A stretch of DNA of 64,000 nt. Source: Kiritimatiellia bacterium (GTDB lineage: Bacteria; Verrucomicrobiota; Kiritimatiellia; RFP12; UBA1067). Positions 42,061 through 51,159 of this stretch are shown piece by piece. The position numbers and the translations under genes were made by a program. The notes under the pieces were generated by a model. That model had not been told where the DNA came from. It did no database searches and saw nothing but the letters and a program-made list of their open reading frames with translations. Each line of letters opens with the position of its first letter. The first letter of the stretch is position 1. The stretch is taken from assembly GCA_017427485.1 (NCBI GenBank), contig JAFRSR010000121.1, positions 1-64,000 on the forward strand, in the 5' to 3' direction.

Positions 42061-44039
42061 GTGCGCTTCGCCCGGCCGCGCTGTTTGGCGCCGTGGCCGT
42101 GGTCTGCCTCTGCGCGGGCGCGGAAACGAACGGGGTGAGCGCGGAGCTGTCCCGGGAAATCGGCCATGTGCTCGAGGAGATGCACATGACGCGGCGCGCG
42201 CCGGACGACTTCATCTCCCGCCGGGCGTTCACGAACCTGCTCGACGCATGCGACGCACGGCACATGGTCTTTCTCGCGGGGGACGTGGCCGAGTTCGCGA
42301 AGACGCGGGACAAGCTCGACGACATGTTCAAGGCGGGCGACTTCTCCTTCGCGCGGCGTGTCCGCGAAAGGTACCGCATGCGACTGAAGGAATGCACGGC
42401 ATTTGCCACCAACGCGCTTGCGGGCGCGCTGCATCCGGTCGGCAATCCTTCCGCATACGTCTTTGACCGTTCGCACGAGCCTTGGCCGCAGGACGACGCG
42501 GCGCGCGACGCGATCTGGTCGGCGCGGTTGGCGAGCGAGGCTCTTGTGCGCCCAGCGAGTTCCCTTGTGCGGTCATACGCCGACGCGCTGGAGACGGAGA
42601 TGAAACGCGGAGAAGATGCGGCGGACGAGGACTTCATCATGTCCGTCGTCTCCGCATACGACGCCCACACGATTTACCTTTCACCGAAGACGCACGGGCT
42701 CCTCGAAGCCCAGCTCAAGCTCTCCTTGTGCGGGGTCGGAGCGCAGTGGACGGCGAAGGACGGCGTCGTCGTCTTCACGCGCCTCATCCCCGGCGGCCCG
42801 CTGTCCAAGGACGGCCGCGTCGCCGCGGGCGACCGGCTCGTGGCCGTCTCCTCGAACGGCGACGGCGCCTTTACGCGGGTTGCCGGGCTCGGCGACCTTG
42901 AACTGGTCGCCCTTTTCAGCGGGAAGGAGGGAACGCGCATCTCGCTGGAAATCGAGCATGCGGACGGCCGGTGCGAAGTGGTCACGGTCAAGCGTGAGCG
43001 GATCGAGGTGGCGGACCTTGCCGCATCGTCCCAGACGGTCGAGACGCCGGCCGGACGCCTCGGCTACCTGCGCCTGCCGTCGTTCTACGTGACCGCCCCG
43101 TCGAAAGGCGGCGCACCGCGCTCGTCAAGCGAGGATGTCCGCAGGGAACTGCGCAAACTCAGGGAGGCGGGCGTGAAGGGCGTGCTGTTCGACCTTCGCG
43201 GCAACTCCGGCGGGTCGCTGGACGACGCGGTGAAGATCATCGGGATGTTCGTGGGGGGCGGTCCGGCCGTGCGCATGACGGGGCATGCGGGCGAAGTGGC
43301 GCTGGACGTGCTCGGCGGCGGCGTCGAATGCGACACGCCGCTGGTCGTCCTGGTGAGCCGGGAGAGCGCGAGCGCGGGCGAGCTTGTTCCGGCGACGTTG
43401 CAGGACACGGGACGTGCGGTGGTGGTGGGCGACCGCACGGTGGGCAAGGGGACGGCGCAGTCGGTCGTTCCCCTTGAAGCCCTTGAGGGTGCGGCGCTTT
43501 TCGTGACCGAAGGACGCTTCTACCGCATCACGGGCGGATCCACGCAGCTGAGGGGCGTTGAGCCGGACATCGCGCTTCCGTGCTTTGCGTCCTACTGGAA
43601 GGGCGAGGAGGGGTTTGCGCATCCGGTGGAGTGGAACGAAATTGCGCCCGTGCCGTTCCAGAAGAGCTGGGACATGGACCGGTTCGTGCCGGAGCTGCGC
43701 ACGGCGTCCCTGACGCGGCGTGCCGCCGGAAACGCGGCGTGGAAGCGCCACAAGCGGCTGGTCGCCTGGGCGAGGGAATGCAACGAACGCACGTCCGTGC
43801 CGCTCTCACATGACGCGCGCAAGGCGATGCGCGCGCGCGACGATGCGGTCGATGCGGAGTTTGAACGGCTGGAGCGCGAGGGTTTCGACCCCGCGCACCG
43901 CGTGGCCGACGCCGCGCTGGACGAGGCCTTGAACATTCTTGCCGACCTCGTGCGTCTCAACGCGGGACGCGCCCTGCCGAAAACGCAAGCGGCCGCGTTG
44001 GACGGATCGGGTCTCTTTGAAGGCCTGAACGACGACTGA
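42057..44039 (+). CDS. Tsp/Prc-type carboxy-terminal processing protease (S41)
   Basis: 660 residues, the length of Prc-type enzymes. N-terminal export segment (LFGAVAVVCLCAGAETNG). Tsp N-terminal helical domain (YRMRLKE), PDZ (about 225-315, GVGAQW..., GDRLVAVSSNGDG), S41 core with GYLRLPSFYV, FDLRGNSGGSLDDAV, Ser 439 in SRESASAGE and Lys 464 in VGKGTAQ. The Ser-Lys spacing of 25 is the same as in E. coli Prc. It degrades or trims periplasmic proteins from the C terminus. Start GTG at 42057 in a 4-bp overlap, after GGGGGAGG. Confidence 0.9.
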   Translation: MSALRPAALFGAVAVVCLCAGAETNGVSAELSREIGHVLEEMHMTRRAPDDFISRRAFTNLLDACDARHMVFLAGDVAEFAKTRDKLDDMFKAGDFSFARRVRERYRMRLKECTAFATNALAGALHPVGNPSAYVFDRSHEPWPQDDAARDAIWSARLASEALVRPASSLVRSYADALETEMKRGEDAADEDFIMSVVSAYDAHTIYLSPKTHGLLEAQLKLSLCGVGAQWTAKDGVVVFTRLIPGGPLSKDGRVAAGDRLVAVSSNGDGAFTRVAGLGDLELVALFSGKEGTRISLEIEHADGRCEVVTVKRERIEVADLAASSQTVETPAGRLGYLRLPSFYVTAPSKGGAPRSSSEDVRRELRKLREAGVKGVLFDLRGNSGGSLDDAVKIIGMFVGGGPAVRMTGHAGEVALDVLGGGVECDTPLVVLVSRESASAGELVPATLQDTGRAVVVGDRTVGKGTAQSVVPLEALEGAALFVTEGRFYRITGGSTQLRGVEPDIALPCFASYWKGEEGFAHPVEWNEIAPVPFQKSWDMDRFVPELRTASLTRRAAGNAAWKRHKRLVAWARECNERTSVPLSHDARKAMRARDDAVDAEFERLEREGFDPAHRVADAALDEALNILADLVRLNAGRALPKTQAAALDGSGLFEGLNDD

Positions 44040-44086
44040 CTGCATCCGAACTTTTGCGATTTGAATGCCACCGAAAGTCAGGGAAA

Positions 44087-44095
44087 TGATATAAT
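44087..44095 (+). promoter_or_regulatory. Extended -10 promoter before the metallophosphoesterase
   Basis: TGA-TATAAT, 56 nt before the ATG at 44152. A purine-rich AGGAAAGGAAGC lies in the leader but far from the start codon. Confidence 0.6.
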
Positions 44096-44151
44096 GAAGC
44101 GCAACAGGAAAGGAAGCAGACAAGCATCTGGAATCGTCTCGCTAGTTTAAC

Positions 44152-45294
44152 ATGACAACTCGACGCAACTTCATCATGTGCGGCGCCGCCTTGGGCACGG
44201 TCTGGGCGGGAGGGCCGCGCTCCTGCGCGGCCGCTTCATCCTCCCCCGGCGACGCCTATTCAATCTCGATCCTCGGCGACACGCACTTCGACGCCGCCCC
44301 CACGAGCCTCTACCACGGCAAGTGGGTGCCGCGCCACCAGAACGACTGGCGCGACCGGCAGAACGAGTTCAGGCGCAACCAGGACATGTGGGCCACGCGC
44401 CTGCCGCGCCTGATCGCCGCCGCCGCCCAGACGCGCCGTCCCGACACGGCCTACCTCTTCCAGATGGGCGACCTCATCCAGGGCGACTGCACCGACTACG
44501 AGACGCACCTCCGCTTCTTCAAGGACGCCCAGGCCGCCTGCTCGAAGGGTTTCGGCGACCTGCCGTTCCTCACCGTCTGCGGCAACCACGACATCCGCGG
44601 CGGCGGGGACAAGGCGTTCGACGCCTACATCCTGCCCATCGCCGCGAAGGCGATCGGGAAGCCCGTCACGAGCGCCAACTTCCTCTTCTTCCACGGCCCC
44701 GACGCCTTCATCTTCGTGGACTTCATGCGACCCGACGCGGCGAAGATCGACGCGATGCTCGGCGCGAGCGAAGGCGCGCGCCACACGTTCTTCGTGCTGC
44801 ATTCGCCCATCGGTCCGTACGACGGCTGGGGCGCGTACTGGTTCCTCTTCGGCAAGCCGGCGGATGCGGAAAAACGTCGGGCGCTGTTCGTGCGGCTCCT
44901 CAAGCGCCGTGCAATCGTGTTGTGCGGGCACATCCACCGCACGCAGATCCGTCGCTGGGTGCGTCCGGAAGGGGAGCTCGTGGAGTTCTCGGCGAACAGC
45001 GTGTGGCGTCCGCAGGAGGATACGCCCAAGGTACTCTTCGACACGCCCGCTCGTTTTGGCGAGTACGTGAAGGCGCATCCCGCCCGAATGGACGAGGACC
45101 ACGACGGCTGCCTCCAGAAACGTACGGTACCCGAACTCCTTGCGCTCGTGGAGGAGTACCGTCCCGGCCTCGTCGAATACCGCCAGACGCAGTCGGCCGG
45201 GCACTACATGCTCCGCGTCTCCGGCGCGCGCGTGGAAATCGACTTCTACGCCTGTGACTCGCTCGTTCCCACCGAGACCTATCGCCTCGTTTGA
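44152..45294 (+). CDS. Exported metallophosphoesterase
   Basis: 380 residues with a Tat-like N terminus (MTTRRNF). Calcineurin-like phosphoesterase with all five metal-binding blocks: LGDTHFD, MGDLIQGD, CGNHDIRG, HSPIGPYDG and LCGHIHRTQ. Probably hydrolyses a phosphomonoester or diester outside the cytoplasm; substrate unknown. A family C palindrome (44208-44234) encodes AGGPRSCAAA at the signal-peptide end. The ribosome site is poor, so the start is the least certain part. Confidence 0.85.
   Translation: MTTRRNFIMCGAALGTVWAGGPRSCAAASSSPGDAYSISILGDTHFDAAPTSLYHGKWVPRHQNDWRDRQNEFRRNQDMWATRLPRLIAAAAQTRRPDTAYLFQMGDLIQGDCTDYETHLRFFKDAQAACSKGFGDLPFLTVCGNHDIRGGGDKAFDAYILPIAAKAIGKPVTSANFLFFHGPDAFIFVDFMRPDAAKIDAMLGASEGARHTFFVLHSPIGPYDGWGAYWFLFGKPADAEKRRALFVRLLKRRAIVLCGHIHRTQIRRWVRPEGELVEFSANSVWRPQEDTPKVLFDTPARFGEYVKAHPARMDEDHDGCLQKRTVPELLALVEEYRPGLVEYRQTQSAGHYMLRVSGARVEIDFYACDSLVPTETYRLV
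44208..44234. repeat. Palindromic element, family C, in frame in the signal region
   Basis: GGGAGGGCCGCGCTCC then GCGGCCGC: two or three differences from the reverse complement of 18865-18892. Confidence 0.5.
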
Positions 45295-45355
45295 CGATAG
45301 ATTGCGCTCTATATGCCTTCTGTTGCAAATTCTCGCTGGTATCGAACCAGATATA

Positions 45356-45364
45356 TGATATAAT
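45356..45364 (+). promoter_or_regulatory. Extended -10 promoter of the small repeat protein
   Basis: TGA-TATAAT, 33 nt before the ATG at 45398. Confidence 0.65.
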
Positions 45365-45397
45365 TCCACCAACTTGTAGCCAAAAAGGGACAAAGTG

Positions 45398-45868
45398 ATG
45401 AAGAAGACATTGAGATTCTTGCTGGTCGCAGTCGCCGCGATGTGGTGTTGCGCCGCTTCTGCCAAAGAACCTGCCCATCATGACAAAGGCGACGATTCGA
45501 GGCTGTGGTTTCCGCTCGGGCTGTCGATCATCGCGCCGCCCGTGCAGCTTCCCAGCCCTTCGCACTCGCTTTTCGGCGCAATGGTGAATCTCGGGTACGG
45601 GCAGATGACGGATGTGTGCCTTCTTGACGTGGGGCTCATAAATAACGTGACGAGCACCATGGCAGGTCTGGAAATTGGCCCCGTCAACATTGCTGACTTG
45701 TGCTATGGCGGGCAGGTGGGCGCGCTCAACATCACGACTACGCTCTACGGCGCCCAGGTGGGTGTCGTCAACATCACTGGCGACCTGCATGGGTTGCAGC
45801 TTGGCGTCCTCAACTTCTCGTCAAATGGCGGTGCGCTGGTGTTTCCGATCCTGAACTTCGGGTTCTAG
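45398..45868 (+). CDS. Small exported protein with G-x-Q-x-G-x-x-N repeats
   Basis: 156 residues. Signal peptide (MKKTLRFLLVAVAAMWCCAASA). The second half is a run of short beta repeats: LEIGPVNIADLCYGGQVGALNITTTLYGAQVG, VVNITGDLHGLQLGVLNF. This pattern is seen in small surface-repeat proteins of unknown function across PVC and Spirochaetes. A GTG 3 nt upstream (45395) is an alternative start. No enzyme motif; presumably cell-surface. Confidence 0.7.
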   Translation: MKKTLRFLLVAVAAMWCCAASAKEPAHHDKGDDSRLWFPLGLSIIAPPVQLPSPSHSLFGAMVNLGYGQMTDVCLLDVGLINNVTSTMAGLEIGPVNIADLCYGGQVGALNITTTLYGAQVGVVNITGDLHGLQLGVLNFSSNGGALVFPILNFGF

Positions 45869-45909
45869 CCCGAGGAGGGGCGTTCCTTCCTTGTGTTTAG
45901 GGAATGGTT

Positions 45910-45918
45910 TGGCATAAT
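45910..45918 (+). promoter_or_regulatory. Extended -10 promoter of the PATR-repeat gene
   Basis: TGG-CATAAT, 27 nt before the ATG at 45946. AAAGGA precedes the start. Confidence 0.6.
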
Positions 45919-45945
45919 AATCGCATTTATCTCAAAGGAAAAACT

Positions 45946-48900
45946 ATGAAACTTGAGCGGATGTATGTTCAAGGGTGCAAAATAGGCGTTCTTCTCGGTG
46001 TGTTGACATGCTGCTGGAGCGCGGAGGCCGCCGAGTACGTGTGGACTGGCGCGGAGGACGGCTACTGGACGAACGCCGCCAACTGGATGGTGTCCGGTGC
46101 GGTGGCCACGCAGCCGCCGGGGCAGGTCGACCTTCCGGACGGAACTGTCGGGGGCGACCTTGGCGACACGGCCGTTTTTTCCCAGGCGTCCGCCAACACG
46201 ACGATCAACCTCGCCGGACACCACTCGATCTTTCACGTGACGGTGACGGGCGCACAGACGCCGGTCTACACCTTCGGCATGTCGGACGCCCAGATTCTTC
46301 GCTTTGAATTTGAAGGCATCTTGCTGGTCGACGCCTCGGTCGTGAACATGCCCTTGCTGACCTGCGGGCTGGGAATCGTGACCGACGGCATGAAGACGGC
46401 GTTCAACGTGAGGTTCGAGAACAATGCCTCCGAGACGCTCGTCCTCAACAAGGTGGGGTACATCACGAAGGCCACCGGGGCGAGCGGTTGGCTGGAAACG
46501 ACGCTGACGCTTGCCGGAACGGGCGATTTCCGGCTGGCCGGCGCGTTGACGAGCATGAACGGCTGGCAAGTGAAACCCACCTTCAGCGCGCCGAAGGTGA
46601 CGGTCGTCGCGGACTGGACCGGCTTGCACGGGCTGGTGCTGTCACGGGCGGCGGGCCACACGCTTGAGCTGGAGAATGGCGCGATCGTGGCGATGGGCGA
46701 CAGCTGGTGCCAGCTGACGGTCAATTACGACGCGGAGATCAGTGGCAACGGGACTGTTCGCATGGCGAGCAGCAACAGGGGCGGGACCGTTGGCTGGTAC
46801 GACGGCGAAATCAACATCGCGGAGAATCGCACGCTTACGGTCGGCGCGAACGTGACGCTGACGAACTCGAAGTCCGACTCTACCTGGATCGGCAAGGCGA
46901 CCCGAGTCGGTGCCGGCGTGCTTGTCATCAACGGGCCCAACACGATGCCGGGTTCGATTTTGCTGCATGCTGGCATCACGCGCGTCTCAAACATCTCGCA
47001 GTTGGGCGGTACGGCGGCAGGGATGGACCTGATCGTCGTGCGCGGCGGTGCGCGTCTGGTGTACACGGGCGCGGGCGAGACGACGGCGCGGATGGTCGTG
47101 ATGACGAACGGCAACGCCATCGTCGAGCAGGCGGGCACGGGGCCGCTCGTCATGAACGGCGCGATGACCACGCTTGCGGGGAAGACCGGCATGCTCACGC
47201 TGGTAAATGGCTCGAACGCAGACGCGACGTGGAACGGCGTGATTCCGTCCGACGTGACGGGCGTGATGGTGCAGGGCGACGGAGGCTGGACGCTGACGGG
47301 CGCCAATGGCGTGCAGAGCTACACGATTGCGGGCGGCGGTCGGCTGTGCCTGACGGGCGATGCCGCAACTGCCGGCGTGGCGACGGTCAGCACGGGGCCT
47401 TCAGGCACCGGCGTGTTGCGCGTCCTTGACGGCGAGACGGTGACGCTGGCCGGGCTTTCCTCGGCCGGCGGCACGCTGAACGTCGTGACGGAGGGTTCGG
47501 GCAAGGTGGTCGTGCCGGGACAGAGCGGAATGGCGCCGGGATGGCTCGTCCTCAACGGGAAGAACAGCGAATACGAGGCTGACGGAACGCTTGCCGTCGC
47601 CTCCTACACGACGACCACGTCCATCGCCGCGCGGGGCGACGTGGTGCCGAACGACGCGACGGCGATGGTGGGCATCACCTCGGCGGGGTCAGGCGGCGCG
47701 GACACGCTCGCGGCCGATGCCACGGCGGTCGCGGGCCTTGTCCAGAAGTCCGACACCCCTGCGACCATCGACGTCGCGGCCAACCAGGCGCTGACGGCCG
47801 ACATCCTTGCGGTGAACGACGGCAAGGCCTCGCTCGCGGTGGGCGCGACGGCCGGCACGGGCACGTTCGCCGCCGGTTCCGCCGGCACGCTGATCCTCGA
47901 CAACGCGAATCCGGACGCGTCTCTCACGATCGCCGCCACGGCCGACCTCTCCACCGCGGCGACGGTGGACAAGCGCGGCCCGGGCGCGGTGCGGTTCGAG
48001 GGGCCGGTCGCGCCCTGGAACGGGACGATGATGGTCAACCGGGGCGAGGTGGTGCTCGCGAACGACGCGCAGGCCGTGCCGGCGTTTGCGCTTTCGGGAT
48101 CTGCCACGTTCGCCAAGGAGGGGGCGGCGGACTGGACGCTGACGAAACTTCAGCCGGACTTCACGGGCGATTTCGTCCTGCGCGGCGGCGTCACTCGTCT
48201 TGGCAGCATCGACTCGCGCGTGCTGGGCGCGACGAGCGCGATGCTGACGATCACGAACGGCGCGGCTCTCGATGTTTCCGGCGGACTTTCAAATGGAACG
48301 TTTGAGAACTTGCGGCTCGGCAAACGGCATATACGCATCGCGGGCGCAGGGCCGGACGGCCACGGGGCGATTCGACCGGATGGGTTTGACGCGGTCTCTG
48401 GTGCGGAAAAGGGCGCCACGAACGTAAACTATAGCCTGTTTAACGGAACCCGCATCACGCTCCTGGACGATGCGTCGATCGGTCTCGGGACGGCGGGCGG
48501 CGTCCGATACGGGATTAACGCATCGGCCGTGATCGACCAGCAGGGACACACTCTGGTGATAACCAACTCGGGAACGTTTGAGATGAGCTATTCCTCGTTT
48601 ACCAATGCGGGTCCCCTCGTGATTGCGCCCGGGGATTCCTCCATCGACTTGCTGTTGGAGACCGACACCAATCTTGGCGGTGCGGACGCCCCGCCGGTTA
48701 CCGCGCACGCGAAAACGATGATCACTTTCGCCCAAAGCATGCCAGCGCAGTGGCGCCCGCTGAACGTGCTGGCCGACGACTTTGTGTTCTACAACTGGCA
48801 CTGGTACAACCCCGACGATCCAGAGCGCAACGCATGGTCCGGGCCAATCAATCTGGTGAATCCCGAATCGCGGGTTACCCTCAACGTATACAGCCAGTCG

Positions 48901-51150
48901 GATCGTACGATTCGCCTCAACGGCCAGATATCCGGTCCCGGCGGCGTCAAGACATCTGGCACGGGCCGATACTTCTTCTCGTATCCCTCCAACACGTGGA
49001 CGGGCGCGAGCACCTTCACCGCCAACAACTGGCCGGGGTTCTGGCAGTTCGACTACGCCGGTTCGCTTCCGGCGTACTCCAACGCCACGTTCGCGGCGGG
49101 TGTAGTTAGGTTGCCGATGGGGACCGGCGACCGGTGGCCGACCGACCGGCTGGCGGACTTCCTCAACGAGGCGAACATGGCGTCCGGCACCATCGTGCAG
49201 CTGGACACGGCGGAAGGGGACGCGCATCTCGACTACTCCGTCCGCGCCGTGACCAACGCGATGAAGGGCACGCTGCGCAACGGCGGAACGGGCAAGCTCG
49301 TCATTTCTGGCCCCGGCGACTTCCCCGGCAACCTGAAGTTCAACAGCGCCTGGACGGGCACCGTGGAGGTGACCGGCAGCGAAGCCGTGTCGATCAGTGC
49401 CGCGAAGCCGCTCGCGCCGGCCTCCGACGGATTCACGCGCATGCTCGCGTTCCGCGACGCCGCCGACGTGCGGTTGGGGAACGGCAAGTTCGTTCTCAGC
49501 GACAGCGCGAACACCTACGGCATGCTCAAGGTGGAGAATTCCCGCCTTGTATACGAGAACTTCCTGACGTCCACGGGCGGCTTCCAGATCGGATACTCGG
49601 GCACGGATATAATGGAGGTGTCGGGCGAGGGCACGGTGATCACCAATCTGTTCAACATCGGTTACTTCGACACCGGACACGGTGCCGTGTACCAGCGCGG
49701 CGGCGAGGTCGCCAACGTGGGCATGGACGGCCAGCACTACGGCATCGTGGGCGGTTCGTCTCATAGCTACGGCTACTACGAGCTTTCGAACGGCCGGTAC
49801 AAGATGCTTGGAGCGCATCGTGTCGGGTTCAACCTCGGCAACGGCATTCTGGCGATCCACGGCGGCGAGGCCGAATGCGTTGTGCCCGAGGGGTTGAGCT
49901 CGTCCTGCCTCAACCTCGGCGTGGACCATTCCGTCGGCGTCCTGTACATGAAGGACGGCACGTTGCGGCTGGGACCGGCTTCATTGTCCATCTGCGAGTG
50001 GAACAATACGCATCATGACGGCATCGGCGTGATTTCGCTTGACGGACCCGACGCCCGGATCGTCTACGACGCGACGTTCGACCGCCTCGGCGTCTCGTCC
50101 AACGCGCTGGCGATCGTCAACCTCAACGCCGGCGTGCTGGAGACGCGCACCATCGCGAGGAGCGTGCGCAGCGGCAACGCGCCCTGGGTCGGGGCGAAGG
50201 TCTACGTCAACTTCGGCGGCGGCACGCTCAAGCCGAGCGCGTCGAATGTCAACCTGTTCGGCACAGGCCTCTACGAGGTCGACCGCGTGACGTCCTTCGC
50301 GGGCGGCGCGGTGATCGACACGGCCGGGAGCGACCGCACGGTCGACGTGCCCATCGAGGCGCCGGAGGGCATGGGCGTGGCGTCCGTGGACGGCACGGGC
50401 ATCGTCGGCGAGACGTTCGTGGGGCCGCCGATCGTCCTCATCGAGAACACGGGAACGAGCGAGGGCTACGGCGCCACGGCGTATGCGGACTTCGATTCCG
50501 TCACGCGGAAGGTGACGGGCATCCACGTGACGAGCCCGGGCTGCAACTACACGTCGGCGCAGGCCGTCTTCCGCTACGGCAAGCCGTGGATCACGAACGC
50601 GGTGACGCTGGCCGCGTCGCCTTCGGGCGGCATCACGAAGAAGGGCGAGGGCACGCTCACGCTCAACGCGGCGAACTCCTTCACGGGCGCGGTGTCCGTG
50701 GAAGGCGGCACGCTCAAGGTCGGAACCGACGGCGCATTGCCGTCCGTCGCGCCGGTCTCCCTCTCCGCGGGCGGCACGCTCGACCTGAACGGGCGTTCGC
50801 TCTCCTGCAGCGCGATCTCCAGCACGGGCGGCGCCGTCGCGAACGGCACGCTCACGCTTCCCGCCGCGCTCACGGTCGACGTCGCCGAGGCGAAGGCGGG
50901 CAACTGCCTCACGTTCGCCTCGGGCTCGTTCGCGTTTCCCGCGAACGCCACGCTCACGCTGGAGAACGCGCAGGCGGTCAATCCCGACGACAAGACGTAC
51001 ACGCTCCTGAAGATCACCGGGACGGGCTCGTTCGCCAACCTGCCCCGCCTGACGAACGACGATCTCGACCCCTGGACGCTCACGCTCGGGGCCGGCGGAC
51101 GCGAGGTGCGCCTTGCCTTCCCGCGCGGCACGATGCTGATCTTCCGGTAA
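45946..51150 (+). CDS. Giant autotransporter-associated beta-strand repeat protein
   Basis: 1734 residues. Signal peptide (about 1-32, CKIGVLLGVLTCCWSAEAAE). The mature N terminus YVWTGAEDGYWTNAANW is the typical cap of PVC-type passenger proteins. The rest is beta-helix with glycine-rich rungs and passenger-associated repeats, clearest near the end (GGITKKGEGTLTLNAANSFTGAVSVEGGTLKVG). No outer-membrane beta-barrel follows; the chain ends GREVRLAFPRGTMLIFR, so it is exported by another route or anchored by its C terminus. The short hydrophobic-Arg end resembles CVFVR of the SGNH protein. Probably an adhesin or matrix protein. It is the first gene of a run continuing to 58.2 kb. Confidence 0.85.
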   Translation: MKLERMYVQGCKIGVLLGVLTCCWSAEAAEYVWTGAEDGYWTNAANWMVSGAVATQPPGQVDLPDGTVGGDLGDTAVFSQASANTTINLAGHHSIFHVTVTGAQTPVYTFGMSDAQILRFEFEGILLVDASVVNMPLLTCGLGIVTDGMKTAFNVRFENNASETLVLNKVGYITKATGASGWLETTLTLAGTGDFRLAGALTSMNGWQVKPTFSAPKVTVVADWTGLHGLVLSRAAGHTLELENGAIVAMGDSWCQLTVNYDAEISGNGTVRMASSNRGGTVGWYDGEINIAENRTLTVGANVTLTNSKSDSTWIGKATRVGAGVLVINGPNTMPGSILLHAGITRVSNISQLGGTAAGMDLIVVRGGARLVYTGAGETTARMVVMTNGNAIVEQAGTGPLVMNGAMTTLAGKTGMLTLVNGSNADATWNGVIPSDVTGVMVQGDGGWTLTGANGVQSYTIAGGGRLCLTGDAATAGVATVSTGPSGTGVLRVLDGETVTLAGLSSAGGTLNVVTEGSGKVVVPGQSGMAPGWLVLNGKNSEYEADGTLAVASYTTTTSIAARGDVVPNDATAMVGITSAGSGGADTLAADATAVAGLVQKSDTPATIDVAANQALTADILAVNDGKASLAVGATAGTGTFAAGSAGTLILDNANPDASLTIAATADLSTAATVDKRGPGAVRFEGPVAPWNGTMMVNRGEVVLANDAQAVPAFALSGSATFAKEGAADWTLTKLQPDFTGDFVLRGGVTRLGSIDSRVLGATSAMLTITNGAALDVSGGLSNGTFENLRLGKRHIRIAGAGPDGHGAIRPDGFDAVSGAEKGATNVNYSLFNGTRITLLDDASIGLGTAGGVRYGINASAVIDQQGHTLVITNSGTFEMSYSSFTNAGPLVIAPGDSSIDLLLETDTNLGGADAPPVTAHAKTMITFAQSMPAQWRPLNVLADDFVFYNWHWYNPDDPERNAWSGPINLVNPESRVTLNVYSQSDRTIRLNGQISGPGGVKTSGTGRYFFSYPSNTWTGASTFTANNWPGFWQFDYAGSLPAYSNATFAAGVVRLPMGTGDRWPTDRLADFLNEANMASGTIVQLDTAEGDAHLDYSVRAVTNAMKGTLRNGGTGKLVISGPGDFPGNLKFNSAWTGTVEVTGSEAVSISAAKPLAPASDGFTRMLAFRDAADVRLGNGKFVLSDSANTYGMLKVENSRLVYENFLTSTGGFQIGYSGTDIMEVSGEGTVITNLFNIGYFDTGHGAVYQRGGEVANVGMDGQHYGIVGGSSHSYGYYELSNGRYKMLGAHRVGFNLGNGILAIHGGEAECVVPEGLSSSCLNLGVDHSVGVLYMKDGTLRLGPASLSICEWNNTHHDGIGVISLDGPDARIVYDATFDRLGVSSNALAIVNLNAGVLETRTIARSVRSGNAPWVGAKVYVNFGGGTLKPSASNVNLFGTGLYEVDRVTSFAGGAVIDTAGSDRTVDVPIEAPEGMGVASVDGTGIVGETFVGPPIVLIENTGTSEGYGATAYADFDSVTRKVTGIHVTSPGCNYTSAQAVFRYGKPWITNAVTLAASPSGGITKKGEGTLTLNAANSFTGAVSVEGGTLKVGTDGALPSVAPVSLSAGGTLDLNGRSLSCSAISSTGGAVANGTLTLPAALTVDVAEAKAGNCLTFASGSFAFPANATLTLENAQAVNPDDKTYTLLKITGTGSFANLPRLTNDDLDPWTLTLGAGGREVRLAFPRGTMLIFR

Positions 51151-51159
51151 GGAGACGCG

